A DNA stretch of 37,301 nucleotides from Bacilli bacterium (GCA_028287395.1 JAQBPR010000144.1:1-37301), one strand, 5' to 3'; shown: positions 15,656-26,707, counted from the first letter of the stretch. A program made the numbers and translations. Notes: generated by a model from the sequence alone, not told the origin.

Positions 15656-18289
15656 TTATGCAGTATGTTGTTTCATGATCATATCTTCGACAGCGACTAA
15701 AGCTTCTTGCAATTTACTTGCATCCTTACCGCCTGCTTGTGCCATATCAGGACGTCCACCACCGCTGCCGCCGCAACGAGCAGCTGCTTCTTTGACAATA
15801 TTGCCTGCATGAAAGCCCTTGGAAACCAGATCCGGAGTTACAGCGGCAACTAAATTGACTTTGTCTTCACTAATAGATCCTAAAACAATTATCGCAGACC
15901 CTAGCTTCGTTTTCAATTCATCGACGATATTTCGTAATGAATCCATGTTACTGGCGTCTACTTGTGCTGTAAGTAACGTCACACCTGCTACAGTTTTAAT
16001 TTTATCTGTTAACTGCCCTGCTTCGACGTGGCTCAATTTATCTCTTAATGAGTCATTCTCACGGTTCAGCTCTTTCATTTGCACGAGCAAGCCGTCTACA
16101 CGTTTAGGCAAGTCAGCAATATTGGCTTTAAGTAAAGCTGCGGATTGCCTTAGTAAATCAAGCTGTTCCTCCAAATAAGTGTAAGCATTGCGTCCGGTGA
16201 ATGCTTCAATTCTGCGGACGCCTGAGCCAATGCCGCTTTCGCTGACTATTTTAAATAAGCCGATTTGCGCTGTCGATCCTACATGGCATCCGCCGCATAG
16301 TTCAATACTATAGTCGCCAACACGGACAACCCGGACAATATCGCCGTATTTTTCACCGAATAACGCCATCGCACCAAGCGCTTTCGCTTCTGCTATCGGT
16401 TGAAGCGTTATATTCAGTTCTGTGCTTTGCCAAATTTGTTGATTGACGCGCAATTCAATTTCTTGTAGTTCTTCAACAGTAATGCTGCCGAAATGAGAAA
16501 AATCAAAACGCAATCGCTCTGGCGAAACCAAAGAACCTGCTTGATTTACATGGGTTCCGAGCACTTCTTTAAGTGCTTTATGCAGCAAATGTGTCGCCGT
16601 ATGATTTTTAATGATATCTTCTCGTAATGGACGGTCAACAGCTGCTTCCACCGTATCTCCCACCCGTAATTCACCTGACTCCACGATTACGGAATGAACG
16701 GATTGTCCATGCGGCGCTTTACCGACTTCTTCCACCTTAGCTTTGACTTTTTCGTTATTCAACCAACCATGATCGCTTACTTGTCCGCCACTTTCAGCGT
16801 AAAAAGGCGTACGATCGAGAATAACCTGACATATTTCGCCGCTAGACGCAACCTCTACCACTTGCTGATTACGAATAATGGCCATGATTTGTGCAGTTGT
16901 TACCAAATCATTATATCCAACAAATTCACTTTTAATCGTAATATCGGAAAGCGGTCCGCCCTGTACCTTCATGCTTTCACTGTCTTGACGCGTTGTGCGT
17001 GCACGAACCCGCTGATCTTCCATCGCTTCGTCAAATCCAGCACGGTCTACTTTCAAGCCTTGCTCTTGGGCAAATTCCTCAGTAAGCTCAAATGGAAACC
17101 CAAACGTATCATAAAGCTTAAATGCGTCGGAACCGCTGATTTCCGTTTTTCCCGCCGCCTTGGCCTGGTCTGTCAGACCGGCAAGGATAGCTAATCCATC
17201 CGATAATGTTTCATGGAACTGCTTTTCTTCCGTTTGAATCACTTTTTCAATAAACTCACGATTCGTCACAACCTGTGGGTAATAGTCTCCCATAATGTCA
17301 CCAACAACTTTCGTAAGCTGGTATAGGAATGGCTTATCTGTACCTAGTACTTTTCCATAACGCACAGCGCGACGAAGCAAGCGGCGAATGATATATCCGC
17401 GACCATCTTTAGATGGCAGCACACCATCGCCAACAGCAAAGACAACCGTACGAATATGATCTGCAATGACTTTGAGCGCAACGTCATGCTCTTCATTGAC
17501 CTTATATTTAACACCAATCAGCTCGCATGTCGCTTGAATAATCGGTTGAAACAAATCCGTATCAAAATTGGAATCGACATTTTGCAATATCGAAGCGAAT
17601 CGCTCCAATCCGGCGCCTGTATCGATATTTTTATCGGGAAGCGGCGTATAGCTGCCGTCCTTATTGTGGTTAAATTGCGAAAACACAAGATTCCACACCT
17701 CTAGAAAACGTTCATTTTCACCGCCAGGCCAGCATTCCGGATCACTCAAATCACCGTAAGCATCACCGCGATCATAGAAAATTTCCGTACACGGTCCGCA
17801 AGGTCCTTCGCCTATATCCCAGAAATTATCCTTCTGCAATTTATAGATTCGCTCGACAGGTATTCCTATTTTCTCATGCCAATATGTAAATGCTTCCGGA
17901 TCCTCTTCATATACAGTCACTGAAAGTCGTGCAGGGTCAAAACCGATCCATTTCTTGTCGGTCAAAAACTCCCAAGCCCAAGTAATCGCTTCCTCTTTAA
18001 AATAATCTCCAATCGAGAAATTACCCAGCATCTCAAAAAAAGTATGATGTCTGCGTGTTTTTCCGACATTTTCAATATCATTGGTACGAATGCATTTCTG
18101 CGAATTAGCTATGCGCGGATTTTCCGGCTTCACCCTTCCGTCAAAATACGCTTTCAGAGGCGCCATCCCCGCATTGATCCATAGTAAGGAAGGATCATTA
18201 TGTGGCACTAACGGGGCGCTAGGTTCAATATTGTGGCCTTTCTCTTTAAAAAAATCAAGCCACTTTTGACGAATGACGCTTGCTTTCAT
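15656..18289 (-). CDS. alaS: Alanine--tRNA ligase
   Basis: Class II aminoacyl-tRNA synthetase that charges tRNA-Ala. The 877 residues are of normal length. The N-terminal catalytic domain has motif 1 around [13 protein letters not shown] and motif 2 around [20 protein letters not shown]. The editing domain has [12 protein letters not shown] and the zinc-site ELCGGCHVG. The C-terminal Gly-rich domain includes [17 protein letters not shown]-box leader (18340-18612) with its own promoter controls it. ireB, ruvX and the DUF1292 genes follow closely, with no terminator until 14228. Confidence 0.98.
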   Translation of the reverse strand: MKASVIRQKWLDFFKEKGHNIEPSAPLVPHNDPSLLWINAGMAPLKAYFDGRVKPENPRIANSQKCIRTNDIENVGKTRRHHTFFEMLGNFSIGDYFKEEAITWAWEFLTDKKWIGFDPARLSVTVYEEDPEAFTYWHEKIGIPVERIYKLQKDNFWDIGEGPCGPCTEIFYDRGDAYGDLSDPECWPGGENERFLEVWNLVFSQFNHNKDGSYTPLPDKNIDTGAGLERFASILQNVDSNFDTDLFQPIIQATCELIGVKYKVNEEHDVALKVIADHIRTVVFAVGDGVLPSKDGRGYIIRRLLRRAVRYGKVLGTDKPFLYQLTKVVGDIMGDYYPQVVTNREFIEKVIQTEEKQFHETLSDGLAILAGLTDQAKAAGKTEISGSDAFKLYDTFGFPFELTEEFAQEQGLKVDRAGFDEAMEDQRVRARTTRQDSESMKVQGGPLSDITIKSEFVGYNDLVTTAQIMAIIRNQQVVEVASSGEICQVILDRTPFYAESGGQVSDHGWLNNEKVKAKVEEVGKAPHGQSVHSVIVESGELRVGDTVEAAVDRPLREDIIKNHTATHLLHKALKEVLGTHVNQAGSLVSPERLRFDFSHFGSITVEELQEIELRVNQQIWQSTELNITLQPIAEAKALGAMALFGEKYGDIVRVVRVGDYSIELCGGCHVGSTAQIGLFKIVSESGIGSGVRRIEAFTGRNAYTYLEEQLDLLRQSAALLKANIADLPKRVDGLLVQMKELNRENDSLRDKLSHVEAGQLTDKIKTVAGVTLLTAQVDASNMDSLRNIVDELKTKLGSAIIVLGSISEDKVNLVAAVTPDLVSKGFHAGNIVKEAAARCGGSGGGRPDMAQAGGKDASKLQEALVAVEDMIMKQHTA

Positions 18290-18339
18290 CTTCTTTTTCC
18301 TCCTATTATGAAAAAACTTATACTTTCTTATAAAAAAAA

Positions 18340-18612
18340 ATAAAAAACGCCCCTGAATAACAGGGACGAATCATGTTCGCGGTACCACCCTGGTTATTGC
18401 TCGGCATGAATAAAATCAGCTTCCGACAAGCAATCTCCTTAAGCAGACGTTAACGGGTCTAACCGGTGAAGATTGTCCACACTCCGAAATTAGCATCCGC
18501 CATACTTCAATCATAAGGTTCTCACAGCCACGTTTTCCATGCAGGAATACGTGAAACCTTTTCTCTGAGTGATGGGCTATGGCATCATTGAATTTCTTCT
18601 ACGTTTTAGGAA
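18340..18612 (-). ncRNA. T-box leader of alaS
   Basis: Senses uncharged tRNA-Ala and controls read-through into alaS. On the minus strand the conserved T-box AGGGTGGTACCGCG lies at 18378-18391. The terminator CGTCCCTG/CAGGGGCG (18348-18368) follows, with a T-run. In the upstream stem I region there is AGAGA, and on its 3' side a GCT triplet at 18526-18528 (GTGGCTGTGAGAACC) sits where the specifier is expected, matching alanine. The specifier placement is read by eye. Confidence 0.9.
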
Positions 18613-18613
18613 A

Positions 18614-18642
18614 ATTATAAACATCCCAATCCCAGATGTCAA
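18614..18642 (-). promoter_or_regulatory. Promoter of the alaS T-box transcript
   Basis: Perfect TTGACA (18637-18642), 17-base spacer and perfect TATAAT (18614-18619) on the minus strand, a few bases before the T-box begins. Confidence 0.85.
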
Positions 18643-18658
18643 CTTGGAACCGTCCATT

Positions 18659-19729
18659 TTATATCGTTTTTCGATTGTTATAATATAAGATAAAATGCTG
18701 GATAATTACTTTCAGCACAGCGAAAAAGGGAACCGCTAGAATCAAACCGATCATCCCCGCAACCTCTCCACCAACGAGCAAGGCAAATATAATCCAAAGA
18801 GGGTGCATGTGCAGTGTTCTGCCTACAATTTGCGGCGAAATAATATTACTCTCCAGAATCTGTACAATGGTATTGACAAGCACGACATAAAGCATCATTT
18901 TCCAGGAAATAGTTGACGCCATAATAAGCGCTGGTGCAGCTCCGAGAAAGGGGCCAAGGTAAGGAACGATGTTAAAAATAGCGACAACCGACGCTAACAA
19001 TAACGTATAAGGCATGCCGACCAGCCAATAACCAATATAAGCAAAAAATCCAATGATAATACACACCAAGAATTGTCCTCGTATATAACTGCCTAATGCC
19101 AAATCGATATCAATCAACAGCTTGACCGCTTTCTCACGATGATTTTTCGGAACAAAGGTCAATGCGGATTTCTCCATCAGTCGAAAATCCTTCAAAATGT
19201 AAAAGGCAAGAAACGGAATAATAAAGGCAATAAATAACATATTGATTGTATCGCCAATACCGTTGATGTAATCGGAGATAATCTGAGAAATCCCGGCTTC
19301 AAATTTAATCAATGAGTTGTTAATCCCCATTCGTACACTTTGCGGAAGAAAGCGATTGTCATTCAAGGTATCCATTAAATTTTGCGCCTTCATCGTAAGC
19401 TTGGGAACATGCTCATTTAGTTCGATCAATTGATTCATAAATATCGGAATCAAATTCATTAAAATCACTGTTAAAGAAGTAATAAATACCGCATAAATAA
19501 GCATGATCGCAATCGTTCTTGGCACCCTTCGCTTATGCAGCACATTAACAATCGGATTCAAAACATAAGAAATAATCATAGCTATGGCAAAGGGAGCCAG
19601 TACGGCGCTAAGAAAATTGTATAAACCGGAAATTAACGAGCTGATCTGCATCAACATAAATAGAATAAATAACGCTAATAAACCATAAACCATCATCGCA
19701 AACCAACGGTTTTTTGTAAAATGCTCCAA
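18659..19729 (-). CDS. AI-2E family transporter (YrrI-like)
   Basis: A 356-residue membrane protein of the AI-2E/PerM exporter-like family, whose members move diverse small molecules or ions; the substrate here is unknown. About seven to eight membrane segments are visible: two at the N-terminus (residues about 12-50), one near 70, one near 165, and a C-terminal set. Family motifs include FIIPFLAFYILKD and PYLGPFLGAAPA. The start is TTG with GGAGGG 6 bases upstream. In B. subtilis the homologue also lies next to alaS. Confidence 0.9.
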   Translation of the reverse strand: MEHFTKNRWFAMMVYGLLALFILFMLMQISSLISGLYNFLSAVLAPFAIAMIISYVLNPIVNVLHKRRVPRTIAIMLIYAVFITSLTVILMNLIPIFMNQLIELNEHVPKLTMKAQNLMDTLNDNRFLPQSVRMGINNSLIKFEAGISQIISDYINGIGDTINMLFIAFIIPFLAFYILKDFRLMEKSALTFVPKNHREKAVKLLIDIDLALGSYIRGQFLVCIIIGFFAYIGYWLVGMPYTLLLASVVAIFNIVPYLGPFLGAAPALIMASTISWKMMLYVVLVNTIVQILESNIISPQIVGRTLHMHPLWIIFALLVGGEVAGMIGLILAVPFFAVLKVIIQHFILYYNNRKTI

Positions 19730-19801
19730 TAGATACCCTCCATTCGGAAACGGACTAGCTTCTATTTTCAGTATATGTAACCTCTTCCTGCTTTAAACCA
19801 A

Positions 19802-19866
19802 AAAACATCCGCTCTCAAAAAGACTGTGCTAATAATAGCCAATCTATTTTGGAAAGCGGATGTTTT
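19802..19866 (-). terminator. Long hairpin terminator after the zinc-ribbon gene
   Basis: AAAACATCCGCT (19802-19813) and AGCGGATGTTTT (19855-19866) pair perfectly, and the stem extends inward with mismatches through CAAAA/TTTTG. A T-run follows on the minus strand. The 26-base loop is long for a terminator. Confidence 0.6.
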
Positions 19867-19898
19867 ATTTGAACTTTTATTTAATTTGAATCGTCCAT

Positions 19899-20093
19899 TT
19901 AATTGGCGTGTACTTGAGAAATTTCTTCTTCGAAGAAAAGATCATCCAAAGAACTTAATGTCCCGTCTTCTTCCACCTGATAAACTGACATTTTTTCGCC
20001 ATTCACGGCTAATTCAATGAAACATCCCCAGCAATAAAATTGATGGGAGCCAATTTTCCCAATATCCTTGGAGTTGCAATTCGGACAGCGCAT
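19899..20093 (-). CDS. Small zinc-ribbon protein (64 aa)
   Basis: The start at 20093 is chosen because AGGGTG lies 6 bases upstream and the zinc site begins at once. Cys3 and Cys6 (CPNC), then Cys21 and Cys24 (CWGC), form a CxxC-14-CxxC ribbon. The rest is acidic (YQVEEDGTLSSLDDLFFEEE) with no further domain. It could bind nucleic acid or a protein partner. It follows the cysteine desulfurase gene by about 100 bases in the same direction and may share its transcript. Confidence 0.75.
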   Translation of the reverse strand: MRCPNCNSKDIGKIGSHQFYCWGCFIELAVNGEKMSVYQVEEDGTLSSLDDLFFEEEISQVHAN

Positions 20094-20195
20094 ATCATTC
20101 ACCCTATTCTTGATTAAATGAGGACACCCCTTTTGAATTCGAAGCCGTCCTATTATTCTTTTATCCACTTTAGCGCAATATTAAACATATCCTTA

Positions 20196-21353
20196 TTATT
20201 TAATACGGACGCGCCGCACAATGGTTGCAATTTTTTCTACTGTTTGCACAATTTCCGCAGTCGTGTTTGTCGAACTGAAGCTGAAACGTACAGCCGACGA
20301 TAAGATATGTTCCGGTAAATGCATCGCCTTAATCACATGGGACACTTCAAGCGAACCTGAGCTGCAAGCCGAACCGCTTGCGGCGCAAATTCCTTCCAAA
20401 TCAAGATTCATCAGCATGGTTTCCGTTTCTACCCCTGGAAAGCTTACATTGAGAATATGAGGAAGTGTAAGCTCCGGATGACCGTTTACGATATAATCAT
20501 TGGGGTGCAGTTGTTCAGCAAGCAATTGAAGCATGGTTTGACGAAGAAGCAGCAATTTCAGTTGTATCTCTGTTTTTCCTTCTAATGCTAGTTTAACAGC
20601 AGCAGCAAAACCCACGGCACTCGCGACATTTTCTGTGCCTGCACGACGTTTGCGCTCTTGTGAACCACCATAAATTTGCGGCGATAAATTCACTTTGCGC
20701 GAGCAATAAAGCAAACCTATTCCTTTAGGCCCAGCAATTTTATGAGCAGAGAACGACATCAAATCAATAGGGAGCTGATTGAGATCAATATCTACATGAC
20801 CCAGTGCTTGAACAGCATCCACATGAAACAAAATTCCGTTATCACGAGCAATACGTCCTATTTCCATAATGGGCTGCATTGTACCCACTTCATTATTGCC
20901 ATACATGATGCTGATTAAAGCCGTTTCCGGTCGAATAGCCGTGATTAGATCTTCTACATGGACTAATCCTTGCGAATCGACAGGTAAGTAAGTTACTTTA
21001 TACCCAAGACGTTCTAGATGCTGGCAACAATACAATACCGCATGATGCTCAATTTGGCTTGTAATGATATGATTTTTGACCAGAGATTTGGGTGTTGCAT
21101 GCAGCACTGAGCCAAAGATCGCGAGGTTGTCGCTCTCTGTGCCTCCACTTGTCCATATCAGTTCCTTGCTTTCGCAATGCAGCAAAATCGCTATACTATC
21201 GCGCGCCTCATTTAATGCGGCACGAGCAGCACGGCCAAATGTGTGCATACTCGACGGATTCCCATAAACTTCAGTTAAAAAGGGAAGCATTTGCTCCAAA
21301 ACCAGCGGATGCAACGGCGTTGAAGCCGCATGATCTAAATAAATTGCTTTCAT
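20196..21353 (-). CDS. Cysteine desulfurase (IscS/NifS family, YrvO-like)
   Basis: A PLP enzyme that removes sulfur from cysteine as an enzyme-bound persulfide; the neighbouring mnmA suggests it feeds tRNA 2-thiolation. The start at 21353 is chosen because AGGTGG lies 5 bases upstream, giving 385 residues that begin KAIYLDHAAST. The PLP lysine is in SFSAHKIAGPKG, the substrate region in WTSGGTESDNLAIFG, and the catalytic Cys in ASGSACSSGSLEVSH. cymR lies directly upstream and mnmA is divergent beyond it, as in other Bacillales where this protein pairs with MnmA. Its stop precedes the zinc-ribbon gene. Confidence 0.95.
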   Translation of the reverse strand: MKAIYLDHAASTPLHPLVLEQMLPFLTEVYGNPSSMHTFGRAARAALNEARDSIAILLHCESKELIWTSGGTESDNLAIFGSVLHATPKSLVKNHIITSQIEHHAVLYCCQHLERLGYKVTYLPVDSQGLVHVEDLITAIRPETALISIMYGNNEVGTMQPIMEIGRIARDNGILFHVDAVQALGHVDIDLNQLPIDLMSFSAHKIAGPKGIGLLYCSRKVNLSPQIYGGSQERKRRAGTENVASAVGFAAAVKLALEGKTEIQLKLLLLRQTMLQLLAEQLHPNDYIVNGHPELTLPHILNVSFPGVETETMLMNLDLEGICAASGSACSSGSLEVSHVIKAMHLPEHILSSAVRFSFSSTNTTAEIVQTVEKIATIVRRVRIK

Positions 21354-21362
21354 TTGAACCAC

Positions 21363-21782
21363 CTAAATATAAAACATATAGTTATCATTCTTTCCTTCAT
21401 CTCTAAAAGTTATCAGATTGCCCAGGGTAGATGAATCCAGGACATCAGCAATACTATCGCGAATACGAACCCAGAGATCTCTTTTAGCTGGATCGTCTTC
21501 TTCTGTAAAATCAACGGGACTAATCGGTCCTTCTAGAACGCGTATAATATCGCCTGCAGTAACTTCATCGGGTGTCTTGGAAAGAATATAACCTCCATAG
21601 GCGCCTCGTATGCTCTTCACTAATCCGCCGTTACGTAATGGTGCAATCAACTGCTCCAGGTAATGTTCAGAAAGCTGATGTTTTTCAGCAATGCTTTTAA
21701 GTGACGTGGGACCTTCGCCGAATTTGCGGGCGAGCTCCATCATGATGGTCAGTCCATAACGACCTTTTGTGGATATTTTCAA
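21363..21782 (-). CDS. cymR: Rrf2-family regulator, CymR-like
   Basis: A 139-residue Rrf2-family DNA-binding protein. In Bacillus and Staphylococcus CymR represses cysteine and sulfur uptake genes together with CysK. Winged-helix features are STKGRYGLTIMMELA, LSEHYLEQLIAPLRNGGLV and IRGAYGGYILSK. The Cys triad that binds an Fe-S cluster in IscR is absent (no Cys in the protein), which favours CymR over IscR. It is followed closely by the cysteine desulfurase gene, and is probably autoregulated through sites near 21835-21868. Confidence 0.9.
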   Translation of the reverse strand: MKISTKGRYGLTIMMELARKFGEGPTSLKSIAEKHQLSEHYLEQLIAPLRNGGLVKSIRGAYGGYILSKTPDEVTAGDIIRVLEGPISPVDFTEEDDPAKRDLWVRIRDSIADVLDSSTLGNLITFRDEGKNDNYMFYI

Positions 21783-21834
21783 ATTAGCACCTCTTTAGCA
21801 GCGATTAAGCGATAACAAGCTTCTTATAAACCCG

Positions 21835-21868
21835 ATTATACCCATATCTTTATATATGTTATCATATA
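21835..21868 (-). promoter_or_regulatory. Putative cymR promoter with palindrome
   Basis: A minus-strand TATAAT lies at 21835-21840. The imperfect palindrome TATATG-TTAT-CATATA (21853-21868) covers the -35 region, which has no good consensus. This is a candidate regulator site. Confidence 0.4.
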
Positions 21869-21903
21869 ACTGCGAATAATGGGAACAAAACAATGACAAC
21901 TTC

Positions 21904-23060
<1,157 letters not shown>

Positions 23061-23147
23061 GTTTTTTCGCTGCTGACGTTTACTTTTCATAGGTTAAGGG
23101 ATAATGAATAATGGAAAAACATTAGACCCATGAAAAGGAGTTAACTC

Positions 23148-23588
23148 ATGAACAACGCGCAAAACATCAGCCAGCAAATCAACCAATGCCAGCAAGTGCT
23201 TCAACAGCTCATTCAGCAAACCGAGCAATCCAATCAAGTGTACCAACAAATGATTCAACAAGAACAACAAAACATTACCCGTATCGAGGAAATCGCACAA
23301 AGAGAAAGACAATCCATTCAAACACTGCAAAATTCTCTTCACGGCCATCAAATTGCTATCCAAAAAATGAATCAAGCCGCACAGCTGTGCGCTCAATTAG
23401 AACATGTTGTCCGTTTGGCAGTATCGAATCAAGCTACGTCTAACTTTCAAACTCAACAAGGTTTCAATCCATCCACATTCCAAAACCAAAATAGTATGCA
23501 AAATCAAAACAGCATGTTAAATCAGAACGCACAAAACGCGCAGTTCCAACCCACTTCGACAAGCGGTTTCCAGGGCTATAGTCATTAA
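23148..23588 (+). CDS. Gln-rich coiled-coil hypothetical protein (146 aa)
   Basis: Residues 1-95 are a Gln/Glu-rich heptad-like helix (NQCQQVLQQLIQQTEQSN, IARE-like RERQSIQTLQ) and probably form a coiled coil. Residues 96-146 are low complexity and Asn/Gln-rich, with the repeats NQNSMQNQNSM and LNQNAQNAQ. There is no signal peptide. AAAAGGAG 7 bases upstream supports the start, and a terminator follows at 23595-23632. The reading frame is well isolated and has good translation signals, so it is probably real. No family is recognised; spore-coat or phase-separating proteins share such composition, but that is speculation. Confidence 0.75.
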   Translation: MNNAQNISQQINQCQQVLQQLIQQTEQSNQVYQQMIQQEQQNITRIEEIAQRERQSIQTLQNSLHGHQIAIQKMNQAAQLCAQLEHVVRLAVSNQATSNFQTQQGFNPSTFQNQNSMQNQNSMLNQNAQNAQFQPTSTSGFQGYSH

Positions 23589-23594
23589 ATCAAT

Positions 23595-23632
23595 AAAATC
23601 CCCTTTGCAAAATAAAATGCAGAGGGGATTTT
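23595..23632 (+). terminator. Rho-independent terminator
   Basis: AAAATCCCCTTTGCA and TGCAGAGGGGATTTT form a 15-bp stem (one G-U pair) with an 8-base loop, then TTTATTTAT. Confidence 0.9.
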
Positions 23633-23667
23633 TATTTATATGGGCATAAAAAATTCTAATTTAAAAC

Positions 23668-24219
23668 TTAATGAGCATTTTTCAGATCTTTACCAATAGT
23701 AATAATCTTATTGATCGTTTCCCAATTACGACTAGTAGACGTAACGCCGAGCTTCTTTTCAAGAAAGGTGTTGCTATAAAGCGTATTGCCATATCCTTTA
23801 CGACATAAAATATAAACTTCACGGTTCAGAACACGAAAATCGTCTATGTCGTTTTTATAGGACAATAATTTTTCTATTGCTTCGGCAGTTGGTCCCTTAG
23901 ATAAGAATGAAACATACAATTTTTCGTTTTCTGAAATCTCATTTAAAGGAAACGGGGTTTGTCTTATGATACCCTCGAGTTCATCCAAAGTTCTTACGAT
24001 CACAGGAACTTGATAACCCAGAACGTCTTTAAGTTTACTTTCGATTAGTGTAGAAAGAAGGTCATCATCCGCTGCTTCAAAGATTACATTGCCCGTTTGA
24101 ATATATGTTTTTACATTTTGAAATGGAAGGGATTCAAAAATGTTTTTTAAATGTTCCATTTTAATCATTTTCTGTCCATTTACATTTATTCCACGTAACA
24201 ATGCCATGTAAATTGTCAT
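23668..24219 (-). CDS. DUF1697 family protein
   Basis: A 183-residue cytosolic protein. The N-terminal signature ALLRGINVNGQKMIKM and the motif TYIQTGNVIFE define DUF1697. The C-terminus, with KGYGNTLYSNTFLEKKLG and TSRNWETINKI, matches the family end. The function is unknown. It stands alone between a convergent Gln-rich protein gene and a small membrane protein gene. Confidence 0.9.
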   Translation of the reverse strand: MTIYMALLRGINVNGQKMIKMEHLKNIFESLPFQNVKTYIQTGNVIFEAADDDLLSTLIESKLKDVLGYQVPVIVRTLDELEGIIRQTPFPLNEISENEKLYVSFLSKGPTAEAIEKLLSYKNDIDDFRVLNREVYILCRKGYGNTLYSNTFLEKKLGVTSTSRNWETINKIITIGKDLKNAH

Positions 24220-24265
24220 TTCATGCCCATCTCCTTTCTCCTCTTAAACCCTCCGACATCTCGTT

Positions 24266-24421
24266 CTAACTGTTCTTTTCGTTAATGTAAATATCAAGCG
24301 CTTTAATCCCCCTCCGGGCAAGCTTCACAAAAAGCACAAGACAATAAATAATAAAACCAATAAATCCTATGTACAGCAGTTGAACCAAAAGTGCGCCTAT
24401 TTCAAATGTCCCTGAATTCAT
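24266..24421 (-). CDS. Small single-span membrane protein (51 aa)
   Basis: The start at 24421 is chosen because GGAGGAG lies 7 bases upstream. A short N-terminus (NSGTFEIGA) precedes one long hydrophobic segment (LLVQLLYIGFIGFIIYCLVL), then a basic, amphipathic tail (KLARRGIKALDIYINEK). The positive tail suggests the C-terminus is cytoplasmic. Similar small proteins are common in Paenibacillus, but no function is known to me. Confidence 0.6.
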   Translation of the reverse strand: MNSGTFEIGALLVQLLYIGFIGFIIYCLVLFVKLARRGIKALDIYINEKNS

Positions 24422-24504
24422 ACCATTTCTCCTCCGATCTCTGATACTTACTATTTTCGACAAATCCCATAAAATCCCTTGCGAAAATGAATTATAAAAA
24501 TAAA

Positions 24505-25125
24505 TTACGGCTTTGCCCAGATCAAATGCACCGTACCGAGCATCATGGATTCTTGTCTTTGTATGCGAATTCCCGCAGTTTTAATCATCTGTAAAATGTC
24601 TCTATTTGCATGACAGCCAATGGCTTTTACCGATAAGCCGTCCAACGTATTTTGCAACCACGCAATAGGCAGGAATGAACTCTTGCCATGTTCAAAGAAG
24701 AGGATTTCCCCTTCTGGTTTGCACCAATGACGAAATCGTTGCAGAATTTGAATGGGATTATCGTAACCGCAGAAGGATAAAGTGGAAATAATCGTATCAA
24801 AGGAGTATTCCGCAAAATGCAGATCTTCTAGATTCGATACAATAAAGTCTGTTTGAATTTCATATTCCCGCGCGGCTATTTCGGCTTTCCCAATCATTTT
24901 GGGGCTGATGTCGACTGCGGTTACTTGAACTGACTTGGCGTAAAAGGGGAAATTGGCTCCAGCACCAACGGATACCTCTAAAATATGACACGCTGCATTT
25001 TGCAAAAGTTTCCTCCGAAGGCCTGAAAATTGCAGCTTTTTTCGCTGTTTCTCATATCTTTCAGCCTGACGATCAAATACACGGATTAGCTTTTTATCCT
25101 TTAACGGCAGATCAGTCTCATTCAT
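24505..25125 (-). CDS. Class I SAM-dependent methyltransferase
   Basis: A 206-residue methyltransferase. SAM-binding motif I is ILEVSVGAGANFPFY (about residues 48-62), the acidic residue of motif II is VTAVDISPKMI, and motif III-like is FDTIISTLSFCGY. It starts immediately after the rarA stop, with GAGGTG inside the rarA end as ribosome binding site, so the two are coupled. The substrate is unknown; relatives resemble UbiE/phospholipid methyltransferases. Confidence 0.85.
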   Translation of the reverse strand: MNETDLPLKDKKLIRVFDRQAERYEKQRKKLQFSGLRRKLLQNAACHILEVSVGAGANFPFYAKSVQVTAVDISPKMIGKAEIAAREYEIQTDFIVSNLEDLHFAEYSFDTIISTLSFCGYDNPIQILQRFRHWCKPEGEILFFEHGKSSFLPIAWLQNTLDGLSVKAIGCHANRDILQMIKTAGIRIQRQESMMLGTVHLIWAKP

Positions 25126-26457
25126 CTATTCACCTCGATTACTTAGGTTACTTGGTTTTTTACGAATGGTTTGGTTTTGTTTCATTTTCTCTTCCATCCC
25201 TTGATCCGAAGGGACAAAAAACACTTCTCCTTGAATACCAGCAGGCAAATAATCTTGCTCGACATAATGATTCGGATAATCATGCGGATACTTATAGCCT
25301 TTGTGACCGAGCTTTTCCGCGCCGCTGTAATGCGTATCGCGCAGATGCATCGGTACCTCGGCAGATCTCACTCGATCCATGGCTCTCATGGCGCTATCGA
25401 TTGCGATTGGGATTGCGTTGGATTTAGGGCTTTCCACGGCAAACAGTATTGCCTGGGCAATCACGTATTTGGACTCCGGCCAGCCGATTTTGTGGTAGGC
25501 GTCCATTGCCGTTACGGCCTGTATCATCGCTTGCGGACTCGCCAGGCCGATGTCTTCGCTGCTTGCGACAATGAGTCGTCGCAAGAAGGTCATTGGGTCC
25601 ATGCCGAGCTTTTCGACGGCATAGAGGAACCAAAAGAGCGCGGCGTCGCTGGAGCCGCGTACGCTTTTGTGAAAGGCGGAGAGGACATCGTACTGCGTGG
25701 ACTCGTCCGCCTTCACAATGGGACGGCGAATGGATTCCTCCGCGACTTCGAGCGTGAGGTGGATCGTGCCGTCCGGCAGGGGTGGCGTTGTGAGCGCGGC
25801 GAGCTCCAACGCATTGAGCGAACGGCGAATGTCGCCGTTCGCCATGCGGGCGATGTGCAGCAGCGCGTCTGGGTCTGCTGCGAGCTGTAGGCCGCCTAGG
25901 CCGCGCTCGCGATCTTCAAGAGCGCGCTGCATCGCTTGCAGCGAATGCTCGTACGAAAGCGAGGTCAGCTCAAATAGCGTCGAGCGCGAAAGCAATGCTC
26001 CATTCACATGATGAAACGGATTTTCTGTCGTCGCTCCAATAAAAATAATAATTCCCTGTTCCACCGCAGGCAGCAAAGCATCCTGTCTAGCTGTATTGAA
26101 ACGATGTACCTCATCTAAAAATAAAATGGTTTTCCGACCATATAACGCCTTATTTTGTTTCGCATGCTCAATCACTTCTCTTACATCTTTCACTGTGGCA
26201 TCTACTGCGTTTAATTTTATAAATTCCCCTTGGGTACGATTAGATATGATATGCGCAAGCGATGTTTTTCCTGTTCCGGGTGGTCCGTAGAGTAGAATAG
26301 AGGACACTTGATCCGCCTCAATCGCGCGACGAAGCAGCTTCCCGGGCCCGACAATATGCTCTTGACCGAAATAATCATCCAATTGCAGCGGACGCATCCG
26401 ATCCGCAAGCAGCTTCGATCCGACCTCCTGTGACGATTGATAAGTAAATAAATCCAT
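25126..26457 (-). CDS. rarA: Replication-associated recombination protein A (RarA/MgsA AAA+ ATPase)
   Basis: An AAA+ ATPase acting at stalled replication forks. The ATG at 26457 (protein begins DLFTYQSSQEVG) is preferred over the GTG at 26469 that overlaps the ribosome binding site. Walker A is YGPPGTGKTSLAH, Walker B is LFLDEVHRFN, and the arginine-finger region is ALLSRSTLFELT. The C-terminal tetramer domain has HYSGAEKLGHKGYKYP. Its 443 residues are of normal length. The middle (about 25400-25990) is visibly richer in GC than both ends, which could reflect gene conversion from a higher-GC relative. The synteny tcdA-rarA-cymR matches Bacillus. Confidence 0.95.
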   Translation of the reverse strand: MDLFTYQSSQEVGSKLLADRMRPLQLDDYFGQEHIVGPGKLLRRAIEADQVSSILLYGPPGTGKTSLAHIISNRTQGEFIKLNAVDATVKDVREVIEHAKQNKALYGRKTILFLDEVHRFNTARQDALLPAVEQGIIIFIGATTENPFHHVNGALLSRSTLFELTSLSYEHSLQAMQRALEDRERGLGGLQLAADPDALLHIARMANGDIRRSLNALELAALTTPPLPDGTIHLTLEVAEESIRRPIVKADESTQYDVLSAFHKSVRGSSDAALFWFLYAVEKLGMDPMTFLRRLIVASSEDIGLASPQAMIQAVTAMDAYHKIGWPESKYVIAQAILFAVESPKSNAIPIAIDSAMRAMDRVRSAEVPMHLRDTHYSGAEKLGHKGYKYPHDYPNHYVEQDYLPAGIQGEVFFVPSDQGMEEKMKQNQTIRKKPSNLSNRGE

Positions 26458-26707
26458 AATCTCGCTCACTCCGGTTTTGATGTATTTGTAAAAATCGTAT
26501 CATAGATCGCACCAAAAACCAACGTACTCATCCTATTTCTAAATAATGGTGCACGGAAAATAAAGTTTTAGCTTGCATGAATCTCTTATAGTTTATTTCT
26601 ATAAACTTGAGTTGAATTATATATTAGACCAATATAATCATAATTGATAAGATGAGTTCAATTATTCAATGGCAGCAAATTAGTGAGTAATTATGAGGGA
26701 GAACTAT

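Noticed and set aside
16694..17194. Plus-strand open frame (166 codons) opposite alaS
   Set aside because: Shadow of alaS; no ribosome binding site and the composition is not protein-like.
25171..25890. Long plus-strand open frame (239 codons) opposite rarA
   Set aside because: It lies antisense inside the well-supported rarA gene, in the GC-rich patch where long shadow frames are expected. It has no sensible protein character.
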